This document shows, one piece after another, positions 27,770-38,900 of a DNA stretch of 64,000 nt. Within the stretch, counting starts at the first letter, position 1. The number at the start of each line of letters is the position of its first letter. The stretch comes from Mycteria americana. Its lineage: Eukaryota; Chordata; Aves; Ciconiiformes; Ciconiidae. The translations under genes were made by a program, and so were the position numbers. The DNA lies in contig NC_134367.1 of the NCBI RefSeq assembly GCF_035582795.1, positions 88,829,062 to 88,893,061 of the forward strand, in the 5' to 3' direction. Below the pieces are notes generated by a model. It was given only the letters and a program-made list of their open reading frames with translations, was not told the DNA's origin and did not search any database.

Positions 27770-28930
27770 CAGAGCCCCTTTTGTACGCTGACGGCCACCT
27801 GCAAATGTGGGTGAGCTGTGGGTCCCCGATAGCCGGGTTGCTGATGCTGGTGGGAGCCGGGAGCCTGGATAAGGGCGGGAGACACAGGCGCTGTCGGGGG
27901 GCTCGGTGCAAACTTCGCCTTCGCCGTGTATCGCCCCAAGGTGACGGGAGCAGCCCTGGGGTGCTGCGGCCACCCTGCTCGCAGCAATTTGATGGGTGCC
28001 CTTTTGGCCCCCGGACTAATTGCACCTGACGCACCCAGGCAAGCAAGACGCCTTGCTTCCCCCCGCACCCGACGGGAAGGGAAGGGAAGGGAAGGGAAGG
28101 GAAGGGAAGGGAAGGGAAGGGAAGGGAAGGGAAGGGAAGGGAAGGGAAGGGAAGGGAAGGGAAGGGAAGGGAAGGGAAGGGAAGGGAAGGGAAGGGAAGG
28201 GAAGGGAAGGGAAGGGAAGGGAAGGGAAGGGAAGGGAAGGGAAGGGAAGGGAAGGGAAGGGAAGGGAAGGGAAGGGAAGGGAAGGGAAGGGAAGGGAAGG
28301 GAAGGGAAGGGAAGGGAAGGGAAGGGAAGGGAAGGGAAGGGAAGGGAAGGGAAGGGAAGCCTCTGGCGCAGGCAGGCTGCTCCCCGGCTGCCCTGCCCGC
28401 CGCGCTGGCCGGGCAGGGATGCTCGCAGCCTCGGTTGTGCCCAACTTCTCGCGGCGATGGCAAACCTCCCGTTTCCCCCAGCCCGTGAGCTACCGTGCCG
28501 GCCGGCTGCCGGCGAGCGGGGGCTGCTGGCGCTCGCCCTCCAGCGCGGAGCCCCGTCCCGCCGGGACGTGTGGCTGGGCCCTGGCACGGCACCAGGGCTG
28601 AGCGAACGGGAGGGAGCGGGAGGCGAAGCAAGCAAACAAACATTTCTCCCTGCGTGCGAGTTGCCGGAGATGTCGGTCCGGGCTGTCGTGGTTTTCATTG
28701 TCAGCCTCAGCTTTTTCTGTAACCGCCTCCCAGTCGAGGGTTTTGTGCTCCTTTTTATTCCCGTTTGCCATTTGGGGCGGCAGATTGGATGTGGCGGGGT
28801 GACACGAGGACAGGAGCAGCGCGGTCCTCGCAGCGGGGCTCGGGCGGCCGGCGGGGGGACCCACACCTGCCCCCATCTCTGTTAGCGAACGCGACCTCTC
28901 CGCGTGGGGCTCGCTCCCGAGTCTAAAGCG
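27770..28930. other. GC/CpG-rich domain around the GGGAA array
   Basis: CpG-dense unique sequence flanks the pentamer array on both sides (27780-28073 and 28360-28910). Frames of 300-370 codons on both strands cross the array only because GGGAA units contain no stops. They read Gly-Lys-Gly-Arg-Glu or Phe-Pro-Ser-Leu-Pro repeats and are not credible proteins. The flanks could be an orphan CpG island. Confidence 0.5.
28074..28358. repeat. (GGGAA)57 pentanucleotide microsatellite
   Basis: Fifty-seven consecutive, apparently perfect GGGAA units (285 bp) form one uninterrupted array; equivalent rotations are AAGGG and GAAGG. The + strand is pure purine with GGG every 5 bp, meeting G-quadruplex and triplex (H-DNA) criteria throughout. 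Lack of interruptions suggests recent length change or active homogenisation. The copy number may be limited by assembly. Confidence 0.97.
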
Positions 28931-28959
28931 TTGTTTTACCGTCCACGAGGGTTTGGGGA

Positions 28960-29260
28960 AAAAAAATTAATCTCGCATAATAGTGGCACTGCAATTAGGG
29001 AAGAGGCGTCACTTTAGATAATGAGCATCTTTTTAAGGTACTTATGCGATCTGAAAAATCATAGCTGGGCTGGATGTTCTTTAATCTTGCCATCCACCCA
29101 AAGCAAATTTGCAAAGGAGGGGGCTTTATTGTCATTAGAGGAATTCTTTCAGCTATCAGAGGAGAGAACAATTTCTTTGTCATTAGCAAAATCCCCGCTT
29201 TCCTTCAGCACATAAACAGTTTACACGATGTGGTTTTAAAATGTGCTTGTCTGTAAGCCT
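28960..29260. promoter_or_regulatory. AT-rich candidate enhancer block 3
   Basis: TTGTCATTAG occurs twice, at 29129-29138 and 29177-29186, 48 bp apart in the same orientation. Each contains a homeodomain-type CATTAG core. A SOX-type AACAAT lies between them (about 29168-29173). Further homeodomain words (AATTAATC, CAATTAGG) occur near 28965-29000. Regulatory function is inferred. Confidence 0.35.
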
Positions 29261-31110
29261 TCGCAGGAGTCTGAATTGTGAACATTTCAGCGTTTGGATG
29301 GAAAATCTGGGATCTCAATTTAGCCTTCTGTAAATGCAAGGATGAAGGGCAAAGCACAGATCTGGGCATGAATTTTTAAATTAAGGGTATTCAGTTTCAC
29401 AGTTTTAGGATGGCACCTATATGCAGTCGACAACCAAGATGTCTGAGCAGCTCACAGTCTGGAGTTTATTCTTAAATAGTCTGTGAGGCCTGGATTGCCT
29501 ATTGTCCCTCGTACATAAGGTTCGGAGATGCATTGGCCCGGGCTACGCCAGCAAAACTTCTCCATGCAAACCTGGCAAGCGGCGGCGATAAAAAAGGATT
29601 GACATCATTCGCGTCCCTCGTCACCGTACCTGTGCTCCTCGCAGCCTAACAGAGGCTGCATTTAGAGGGGTAAAACATTCTTCTCCTGGGTTAGATCTTT
29701 CTGCTCAGGAAGCAGAATTTTTTAAGGATGTCCGAGGAAAAGCTGTCGCCTGCTGCAATGGGCTCTAATTGCATTCGGTGGTGGAGCTGTGCTGGCGAGC
29801 CCTTTCTGGGGCACTCGGAGCCAAAGAGACCAAGTGACCATTCCAAGCCTTGCGGGAAGCCGGTGCCAGGAAAGAAATTGCAGCACGGTCCCTTGTGTTG
29901 CCGTTCGGTGTCCCGAGCACTGAACCATCCCCTCTCTAGTCCTAACTCTGGTTAAAAACAGCAAAGGGATGGCGTTCAACCGGAGCTTTGTATTAGAGCC
30001 CAATGATCAGTCCCCCAGAAAGGAGATCAAAACCTTTCAATACAAAGCAGTTGCCTGAACATAAAGATGAACCTAAGTCAGTGAATGTGGCAATCTGTGG
30101 CCAGTAAAAGTGAATGCAATTTATTTTAATTAACAGAGAAGTCTTTCTTCTAAAGGAGCAAACGGGCTTCTAAGATGGGGCTGGAGGACTGGTGTCTGAG
30201 GAAGGTGGAGGTGCTCAGTGTAAGTGGGGTGCGGGGCTAAGGCAAGCGGGAAATAAATCCACTGGTCTGTGAAATGTAGAAAGAGCCAACAGGTAGAGGC
30301 TCTCAAGGGGATGAAATGATACCGGGACATTTTACACCGAAGCTTCATGAAAGGCAAGGGGGGTTACACTGCAGAGTAGCTGGAGGACTGGCACGTAGGA
30401 AACCTCCTGGGTTTGGATCGATCTGGGCTTGGTCGGATGCTGACCTGAACTTTGGGGTCACAAGGAACAACCGGAGGGTGATGGATGTGCATCCTCGGTG
30501 CAGGGGGGCACAACCCCTTGCGGTTAACGTTAGAAGCAAGGGGGGGTGATGTGAAATTTTTCAGGGAATTGCACGGGGGAAAAGATGGGGGAGGGCTCTG
30601 GGCCAGGGCCCTCTGCATCTCCAACGTCCAGACTGAGCCGGGGAGACTGAGTACCCTGAGCAGGGATGGGTCAGTGAAACGCCTCTGCGGTCCCAGTATG
30701 ATCGATGTCTGACCACTGTGTGTGGACCCGGGCAAAGCCACGCTCACGACGGCTCTACTTTTTTACCTGCGCGTAACGCTGAAACGCATCATTTAGATTC
30801 AGCAATAGCTGTTTTTCAGCTGAGAATGTGACAGATGAGTTGTTTCTTTCTGCCCAGGCGAGCTGACCTGCAGTAAATCCTGCGGGGCAGGAGGTGCCTT
30901 CCCGGCCCCGGGGGGGACCTGCTGTCCCGGCAGCCCCGCAGGGGTGCGACTAGGGCAGTGCCCGAGCCCGCAGCAGGACCCCGGCCGCAGGTCTGCTCCC
31001 TGCGGTGAACCTGAGCTGCAGACCCACGACGGCTCTGCAGCGTGCACGGCCCTGCGGCGTTGGTCGTTAATTAAGCTGCTGTGCCCGGCCGGCTCATGGA
31101 GGCAGATGTG
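29261..31110. other. Desert segment, no gene recognised
   Basis: Mixed-composition DNA. CpG rises at about 30880-31090. Short open frames on both strands show no recognisable motif. Confidence 0.5.
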
Positions 31111-31252
31111 TTATCGCAGAGTCACAGATCACAGTCGGGTTGAGGCTGGAAGGGACCTCTGGAGGTCACCTGGTCCAACCCCATGCTCAAGCAGGGTCGC
31201 CTAGAGCAGGCTGCCCAGGATCATGTCCAGGCGGCTTTTGAATATCTCCAGT
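31111..31252 (-). mobile_element. CR1 3'-end fragment (minus strand)
   Basis: The + strand reads GCAGAGTCACAGATCACAG, then GGCTGGAAGGGACCTCTGGA, GGTCACCTGGTCCAACCCCA, CAAGCAGGGTCGCCTAGAGC and on to GGCGGCTTTTGAATATCTCC. This is the reverse complement of the 3' end of an avian/reptilian CR1 LINE. Only about 140 bp remain, so it is strongly 5'-truncated. Confidence 0.92.
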
Positions 31253-31930
31253 TGCGAACATTAAGCAAGGCAGACGCCATTTTGCTTGGCCGGTTTTCTA
31301 CAGAGCGTCCAGTTTTTGCGCGGGACCTGAAATGACGTACCTCTCCCTGCACCGAACGCCGAGTTAGCGAAGTCCAGTACCAGCGGGGACGCCCCGGCTG
31401 CCGGCCTCTGCACCACGGCATCTCCCCTGCTACCGAACGGGCGGCTATCGATGGCTCTTCTAACCCACGAGGCAATGGCTTTGAGCTGCAGAAGCATGAC
31501 ATCTGCGGGGCTGAAGTGGTTTCAGAAACATCTGAAGGCATTGCAGCTCTCGGATATGAAGGTGGCATTTCCGAAGGGGCAGCAGCCAGTTTGCCTGCTT
31601 TTAAATGAGCCATGATCGGGGTAACGGCAAGACGTTTCCAAGTTGCAAACACTGCAGGGGAATGTTTATCTGCCTTTTAAAGAGCTGAATAAAGTTGCTG
31701 TTTTCAATAAACTTGAGTCTGAACCACGCATGAATGCTTGAGGTCAAATCTGACTTGAAAGCAATACTAGCAACCCCCGGTTAAGAGAGGTGGTCAGGTA
31801 ACATTTGATAAGTCAAAATCTGAGCCAGATTTTGAAAAATGCAGGCAGATTTCAAAGGCTGGGTCATTACAGAACGTGAGATTTCTGTGAATCAGCATGT
31901 TACATGGTCTGATGTATTGAGACTCAAACA
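31253..31930. other. Desert segment between two CR1 fragments
   Basis: Moderately CpG-containing sequence to about 31600, then AT-richer. No gene is recognised. The right end may contain further very degraded LINE sequence leading into the next relic. Confidence 0.4.
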
Positions 31931-31939
31931 AATGTTAGA

Positions 31940-32445
31940 CATATGGAAAGACCTCTATATAATGAGAGATGTGAAAAACAGGATGACTGTTTAATTTAGA
32001 AATAGGATAAGGAAGAGGGGCACATTAGAAGTATATAAGGCAGTGAATAGCACAGCGGAGATAAGCCTATGCTCCTGTTCACTCTGTACGAGACTGTAAT
32101 TTCTATTTACTTACACATGATCAGCACTAGAAAATATTCTTCAAGCGTGGGTAATATACCGCTGGAACTCTATGCCACAAGGTACCAGTTCTTGGAAGAG
32201 CATAAAAAGGTTACAGAAAGAAAAAATACGTATTTATATGGATAAGGTGCTATAAATCATGCTTTAGGAAGTAAGCCAACCAAAGGTTGGAAAGAAATGT
32301 CCGCCGTGGGCCATGTTTCCCAAACTGCCCAACATAGGATTCTCATACCTTGCCCTCGAGGACCTGTGGCTGTCGGGAAGAGTAGCAGGTGAGATAGGTT
32401 ATTGATCTGCCCTGTGGTCTGAAAAATTATTATGTTTTTGTCAGT
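31940..32445 (+). mobile_element. Ancient CR1/L3-type LINE relic (3' end)
   Basis: This resembles the 3' end of old sauropsid CR1-type LINEs. An ordered series of blocks is visible: GAGGGGCACATTAGAAGTAT (about 32016), ACCGCTGGAACTCTATGCCA near 32158 (the usual taac-cactggaa-cnnnttgcca block), TATTTATATGGATAA near 32231, CATGCTTTAGGAAGTAAGCC near 32259, CTGTGGCTGTCGGGAAGAG near 32364, and a tail close to GGTCTGAAAAATTATTATGT. It is old, with many substitutions and no open frame. Confidence 0.65.
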
Positions 32446-34739
32446 AGTAACTGCATCCCAGATGTCCTTCTGCACTTGGAAAGAACCACTCAGAGCATGA
32501 CCCAAGGGACGGGACACGCCGCTCCCAGGGCCCCAGCGAACACAGAGCGACCAGCGGCTGGAACAACCCTCCTGCCCTGGAGGTTGCATTCGATGTGGCT
32601 CGAAAAGGGGCTAGGGAGAGCCCATGCCAAGTGCACGCTGGCACTTACATCGGTGGCCACACGACTGCGCTTCCCATGCCTGGTTTGGCTGGTGACCGGT
32701 GTCTGACTGCAGCGCGGTGGCATCGGCCAAGGGGCTGGGCAGGCGGGGTGGGTCTCACCCACAAGCTGCGGGTTTCGGTGGGTTTCGGTCAATGCTGTTC
32801 TAATTCTTAGCATCCTTCGCAAGGCTGGTAAGGACCAGCGCTCTCACTCACAAGTGGGAACGCAATCGGCCTCCTCCTTGCTGGATGGGAACTGCGTTAG
32901 GAGCCGGGCTGGCTCCGTGAGACTGGTTTTCTGGGAGACAAAGCAATGTGGCAAGAGACGTACGTGCCCGGACCAAATGGCAGCAAACTTATGGTAAAGC
33001 CCCTGCATATAATCTATATTCTAATTAATACTCTGCATCGTCTAATCAACAGAAATCTTCTGGCACGCACAGTCCGGTTTGCAAACTATTCAGCAGAGAG
33101 GCTTTTCGAGCCTCTCCACAGATCAGGGTAATTAAGCAAAGCTGCTGGAGGGGCTTCCCTCGGCAGCTTCTTGAACACTGGGAAGGGGGAATGGCACTTG
33201 AAAAAACCAGGCAACCCCTGGCAACCTCCCTTAGCCCTGGAAGGCTCTCTGGAACAGAAAGGGGAAAAAAAATTGCCTTCCTTTGCTGCTGCTGTTGAGC
33301 TGGTCTCGCTCCCGTTGTGCCGGTGCCAGCGCTGAAAGCCCATCCTGCTTGCCTCGCGTCGAGCGTACTGTCCGTCCTAGAGCAGATGCAAAGGCGGCAG
33401 CGGGACCGCTCAACTTCAGAGCCTCTCCAGCAGCCTCCGAAGTAGCGGAGCACAGCTCTCCTCACAATATGCTGTGGGGGAGGAGGAAGGAAGGACTTTG
33501 GCCCTGTTTGCTTGTGCTAATTGATGGCTTCTGTTGCAGCTATTCACACTTTTAAAAAATGGTAACAAGTCTACTGATTTAGAAGCAAAGAATAAAGACC
33601 CAACAGCCTCACCAGCGCGGCGGGTGCAGATGAAGCTGCGTTGAAGAGCGCTCTGCAGAGGCGCAGCGAGCGGCTGGGCAGAAGAAACAACCCACCTGCA
33701 AAGGCTGAGCTCCGCACAGATGCGCAAAAGTCCTAAAATAGGCCGTTTTGCTGGGAGACACGGGGCCAGCCGCCCCTGCAGCGGGGGGCTCGCCAGCAAG
33801 GGCTCAGCCCTGAGGGTGGCCTGCTCTGTGGCTCCACCTCCCTGCCCACCTTGCCCAGCTCTGGTGGTTTCTGCCTCCCTTATAAAACGCATTTAGTGCC
33901 TCCGACTTTAGTGCTCTCCAGGTGAGCAACGTCTTTCTGGATGCAGCCCTCTCCCCGTGCGCCGGGTCTCTGTGCCGGCGCGGACAGGTGCCCAGGAGCC
34001 GTTTGGAGAAGGGCTCCGCGTGCCCGCTCTCCTGCCCCAAGCCTCTTTTCCTTGCAGGCAGACATTGTCTTCTCCTGCTGGGAGAGCACTGTACCTTGCT
34101 TAGCAGTTTACATGGTAAGTCTATATTGCAAGTCGGAGGTGTGATCACAACATGCCTGGGTGACACCCTGCTTGCTTTAATTTAGCTAGCTGAGATATTA
34201 ATTTTGGAGGAAGAGGCAGCAGTATGCACTTTGGAGCCCGTGGTCTGGGTGGGCTCGCAGAGCCTGTGGTGTTTCAGCTTCCCTGGCATGGGTACCCAGG
34301 CAGCTAGACGGAGCGAGCTGGGATGTGTGAATAAGCAGCACGGCAAGAGACGACTGCACCGAGCGGAGGGAGCTGAGCTGGGCTCCAGCCACGCGCCAGG
34401 GACGCCACGGGCTGCGCGGGGCGAAGCCTGGGTGTTTAGCAAAGCCCTGCCGCCCCCAGCTCCCCTCCTTCCTGGGGACCCACGGAGCGCGGCTCCCTGG
34501 CCAGCAGGTCCCTGGCTGCCGAGGTCAGTAACTCTGCTTTAAGGAAGGCAGACCCGGTCCTCATGAGGAACGTGTCCCCGCCAGAGAGCCCTGGCACCCC
34601 GGCTGCTCGGCGGGTGCCTCTGCAGCGGCCAGGGAGGGGGACGGGCAGCGTCCTCCCGCCCTGCTTCCCTTGCCCCAGCCCTCGGCAGCATCTGCACAGG
34701 GGCCTTCGCCTCTTTTCGCGGCCCTCCGCATTCTCCTTA
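32446..34739. other. Desert segment, no gene recognised
   Basis: Balanced to GC-rich DNA. Open frames up to about 158 codons on the minus strand (33416-33892) have no recognisable domain. A short AT-rich piece at about 33000-33060 has homeodomain-like TCTAATTAATAC. Confidence 0.45.
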
Positions 34740-35100
34740 TGATTCACATCTGGGTGTACTCAGCCTGGTAATTTCTTTTTCTGAGAAGGTCACCCGAAAT
34801 ATGTGTTTTACAGAAGCGTTCTCTATTTTTAACATAGAGAAACCTCATAAAAAGTCAGAAGACTAATGCAAAATAATAAATGAGATATTTAGTCATAGGT
34901 CTCCATCACATTCACATTATAAACAGCTCAGAAATTATTTCCACTTCTGAGATAAGATTTAATTGTAAATCACGGGAAATGGTGAGATATATATCGCCTG
35001 GAGCAGGGTGGTAAACATATTTCTGGGTCTGGAGGGAGAAAATAAAGCAAAGTGTGTGTCATAACCAGGGTGGGCCCTGAGCACATTTAAGCCAAACTGC
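34740..35100. promoter_or_regulatory. AT-rich candidate enhancer block 4
   Basis: High-complexity AT-rich sequence holds octamer-like ATGCAAAATAA (about 34866), GATA-like GAGATAAGATTTAATTG (about 34948) and TTTAATTGTAAATC. No open frame is present. Regulatory role is inferred from composition and motifs only. Confidence 0.3.
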
Positions 35101-37155
35101 ATTTCAGCCCAGGCAGCGGCTGCCGTTCTCTAGAGGAGGACCACCAGCTTTCTGCCGAAGGCTCTTTCTTCTTAGCAACATTGAGGGGCACTTTTCTGCC
35201 GCGATTTCCTGGTACCCAAGGCTTTGTTACTGGTTTCTTCCCATGAAGCTGCTTCTATTCCAGCTTAAGCTGTTCCTTAAGCAGCATGAGACCAGCTCAC
35301 AACTTAAATGGCAAATGTACAGCAGTAACTTTCCTAGCCGCAGAAGGTGATATAGACAAATCTGTTGCTGATACCAGCAAGTACTGAGCCGAGCCCCTGT
35401 TTCTCATTTGGAGTGCATTGCTGTGTCTCCTCTGACATGTTTCTTCATAGCACCGAAAAAGAGGCACTTGGAGAAACAGCTTTTCTACTCGGAGAAAGCT
35501 TTGACTCCAGGGTTGTAAATCGAGTGCTGTAGTAGGTAATTGGCAGAAATCAAAGAGCTTACATGTTTTTCCAATGCAGAAAAAGGAAAGATCAATTTAT
35601 TTAAAGTAGCGGAAACTGATTTTTCAGTCGGCTAACCTGTTAGCCTGCTCCTATAGGATGAAACCTAGATAGGGCGAACACTTGGATTTCTTGCGCATTT
35701 ATTTTGTGGGTTTCAACCACCCAGTCAAGTCAGAACCGCTGGCGGAGCAGCCGGTGGTCCTCCTGCTTGTGCCCACCCCGAGACTTAGCCACCGTCCTTC
35801 AGCAAAGGATGCTGCGGCTGTGGCTCCTCTTCTGTGTGACTGCCCGAGTAAGGAAACGGTCCACTTCAGTCGGTGCCCTGCTTACCTAGTGAGTAGAACA
35901 GGGAGGAAACAGCAAGGGCTTGGAAAGGGGGGCAGCCCCAGCCTGGGAGCCAGCAGCTCTCCCGGTGCTGACACCAGATAGGATGAGGCGAGGAGAGGGA
36001 AGCTGCCGGTTGTGCCTAGCCACGGAGAGGCTCGAGAGTCTGCCTGATTGAAAGCTTTAACGGAGTTAAGAAACAGACACTTCTCAGACCTTTTACCCTA
36101 CTTTTCCAGAGTAATTTGCTGTTCTTCACGTGCCGCTTTATGCTGCAGTTTTCTGCGGGTTCACATATATAATATTTCACAACTGAAATACGATATCGTA
36201 ACTTAGGGCAAGTTTAAAGCTCGGCGTTTACGATACGATACATCTGCCTTCCGACATTTGGGGAATTCTAACACCGGAGTGGCTCTAACCTCACCACATC
36301 CAGCCGAACACCTAAGCGGTGCTGCGGAACCGCATCCCCCTCGCCGCCCTCCTGCCTCCCCTCGCCTGGGCTTGCCCGGCTCCAGACAACATCGCCTTGT
36401 GATGCACACAACTTTTTCACTAACTGGAAATAGGAATCTTGCTCTATCCATTAGTTACTGTATATGCAGTTTGTATATATAATATTTATATTTTTCCCCC
36501 AAAGTTGTGAAATATATAAAATATAATTCCTCTAGCTGAGAGCTCATCATTCCCATGACAAGGTGCAATCAATAAATTATGCACCACTTGTGGTTATTCT
36601 GCATGTCAACTCATATTTCCATGTCGCTGTCCTGACTGTTACTGAGTGTTTGTGTTGTTGTACCTTTCCACCTCCTCAGTGTTGATTTAGGAGTTATTAT
36701 TCTGGGCTCATAGTAACTGCAAGAAAAGCAAGTTCCAAGTGTTTCTGCCAAAAGAAGGAAATGAAATGAGCAAGTCAACAGAAAATTCCACTTGTCAAAC
36801 ACCATTTGCTTACGACTACGGCTTTGTTAAGGAAACTTGCGTTCGGACAAGTTGCCCAAAGGAAACAATTCGCCTTTGCGGCGGGATAACCCCCGTGCCC
36901 GGCAAGGACTCTTGGTTGCGACAGCTGTGGTCCTCAAACGAGCGAACAGGAAAAAAAACCAAAGCCACTTCTGACACTTACAAATTATATCTCCTGAATA
37001 ATGCATGACGCATCCAGATTGGCTACGGGGGGGGGGACGGGACGGGGGGGGATGCTTTTTCAATGGACAACCAGACGGATAAGGATTGTATTATAAGAAG
37101 AGTTTGACATACCAAGAAGGGAAAAAAAAAAGGCAAAAAAAAAAGCCCAAGTACT
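35101..37155. other. Desert segment with a poly-G cluster
   Basis: No gene is recognised. Alternating TATA-rich DNA lies at about 36465-36525. A G-quadruplex-type cluster (G10, GGG, G8 separated by AC) lies at 37027-37051. Confidence 0.5.
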
Positions 37156-37340
37156 CACACACACTTCGAGATTGACTGTCAAATCATTTCACATCTGTAC
37201 CTAAAGCAAACAGACATAATGCTAACAGCTTGCTGGAGCTCAGAAATGCCACCCACTAATCAGTCCACCTGTGGAATTCTCAGTCCATCTTGCAAGTCGT
37301 GTACCCGATTGCCAAGACGCCTGACAAGAAAATGTATATT
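37156..37340. promoter_or_regulatory. Candidate enhancer block 5
   Basis: The block contains TGACTGTCAAATC (TALE-homeodomain-like), CATCTG (about 37192), CACCTG (about 37267) and CACTAATCAG. Low repeat content and no open frame. Function is inferred. Confidence 0.3.
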
Positions 37341-37554
37341 AAAACGTTGAGTAAGACTGGAAATACAATGTGGTGTAGTATAAACAGAATGCACTCGCTG
37401 GGCGGGAAAGCGGAGATGCCTTTTAATTCCTCTCGCCATGACCAGGCGCCGCTCGCTCCTGCCTTCGCCAGCGCCGGACGGCGGGGACAGGTCGCCGACC
37501 GAAAGGCACGTTCGCCTCCCGCGCGCGATCGTGTCTCCCTCTGCCTTTGCGCCT

Positions 37555-37576
37555 AAATAAATAAATAAATAAATAC
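37555..37576. repeat. (AAAT)n microsatellite
   Basis: About five AAAT units in succession, followed about 40 bp later by a T tract of roughly 18 bp (about 37614-37631). Confidence 0.85.
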
Positions 37577-37631
37577 CTACCCCCTCCCCAAAGCCTCTGT
37601 CCCTCTTAATTACTTTTTTTTTTTTTTTTTT

Positions 37632-37960
37632 GGCACATGGGTATAATTAACAATTGCTTAAATATAGGCGTTGGCAAGATAAGTCTCAGCAAAAAAAATT
37701 AGCAAGAAATAATCTCCCCTGCGTAATGAATGCGCCCTTCGGGGTAAGACAAAGCGGTAATTCAAAGGAGTGGTTTGTTGAGATGGTGCGTTGCGGGAGC
37801 ACAATTCTTCCAGGCTAAATTACATCGAGGATTACAGCACCGGATTGCCAGTCGCTATTTAACGTGCTGGCAAAATGATCATTTTGCTCTTTTCATCTCC
37901 AAAAGGAATATAAAGGAATGAAAGGAGAAAGTTTACTGGGATTGTAAGAGGAGGCAAGAG
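37632..37960. promoter_or_regulatory. Candidate enhancer block 6 with 18-bp palindrome
   Basis: Homeodomain-type words (TATAATTAACAATTG, CTAAATTAC) occur together with an 18-bp perfect palindrome GCAAAATGATCATTTTGC at 37870-37887. The palindrome contains two TGATCA-centred half-sites, as a homodimer would bind. No open frame. Function is inferred. Confidence 0.35.
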
Positions 37961-38589
37961 GGGCTGGGAGTGCCCCAGGGAGGATAATTATTCTGTCCAA
38001 GGCACCATCAGAAGGTTACGGGGTTTGTGGTGTAGCGGGAGGCGGCGTGGCACAATTAGACGCTTTAGCTACTTTTCTATACATCCCGAGCTTTTACATT
38101 TGCACAGTAGCTGTTTTCTCTCTCTGTGAGTACAAAATGCTATTTTAACATCTGTTCTTTTAAAGCTATTTGCTCTGGGAAGGCAGTGTGTTTTGCCATA
38201 AATTTAGGTCATTAATTTGTATCTGTTCTTTGTTTATTTAAGAAACAGGACAAAAGGGCAGCTGCCGAAACATTTGGCTGTGCCGAGGGGTAGTGGGCTC
38301 GGCGTGCTGGAGTCGTGCGCACGACCAGCTTGAGTTTGTATCCGCAGCTAGAGGACAGAACTTTATGGGAAGCCTTTGCCAAGGCATGTGGTGCTCCCCG
38401 CTCCCCCGCAGCCCTGCCCTCCTCGTTACCTGCTTTCGGAGGGGCGGCCGTGCCCAGGGACAACAGGGACACATGCTGATGGCAAAGCAGAAGCCTAGAG
38501 AGCTGTATGGGAACGCCGGTGTTGCTGTCGTTTTTAGCAGAGGTTTATAAAGCAATTGGGTTTTACTGCGTTGAGTCAGAGGACTGCAG

Positions 38590-38900
38590 TTGGCTACCAA
38601 AGGTAACACGCCACGAGCAAATCTGACCTATATAATCAGACATTTATAAACAGAAGCACAATGACACCTAGTAAATTGATTGTTAGCAGCACTTAATGCT
38701 CTTAAATTGGCCATTAAGTGCGGAATAATTTCTGGGGTATTATTGATACTATGAAGCATTAAGAGAGGTATTATTTATTCGTGTAAGCCTAATGGACGCA
38801 AACAAGTGGAATGTGTTTGAAAAGGTCATTTTTTGCTTGTTGATTCTGTGACATCTTCTAATCAGTTTAATCAGATCAAACAGGAAAAATCACACAAGTA
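38590..38900. promoter_or_regulatory. Candidate enhancer block 7 with inverted NK2-type sites
   Basis: GCACTTAATG (38689-38698) and CATTAAGTGC (38712-38721) are a perfect 10-bp inverted repeat around a 13-nt spacer. TTAAGTG is the core recognised by NK2-class homeodomain proteins. Nearby are TCTAATCAG, TTAATCAGATCA and TTGATT words. The block is AT-rich, of high complexity and without coding potential. Confidence 0.4.

Noticed and set aside
27742..28885. Long frames on both strands reading GKGRE or FPSLP repeats
   Set aside because: The (GGGAA)57 array has no stop in any frame, so the frames are a by-product of the repeat.
35704..35889. Short frame with a leucine-rich MLRLWLLFCVTA stretch like a signal peptide
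   Set aside because: Only about 60 codons, no further domain and no splice context that I could support.
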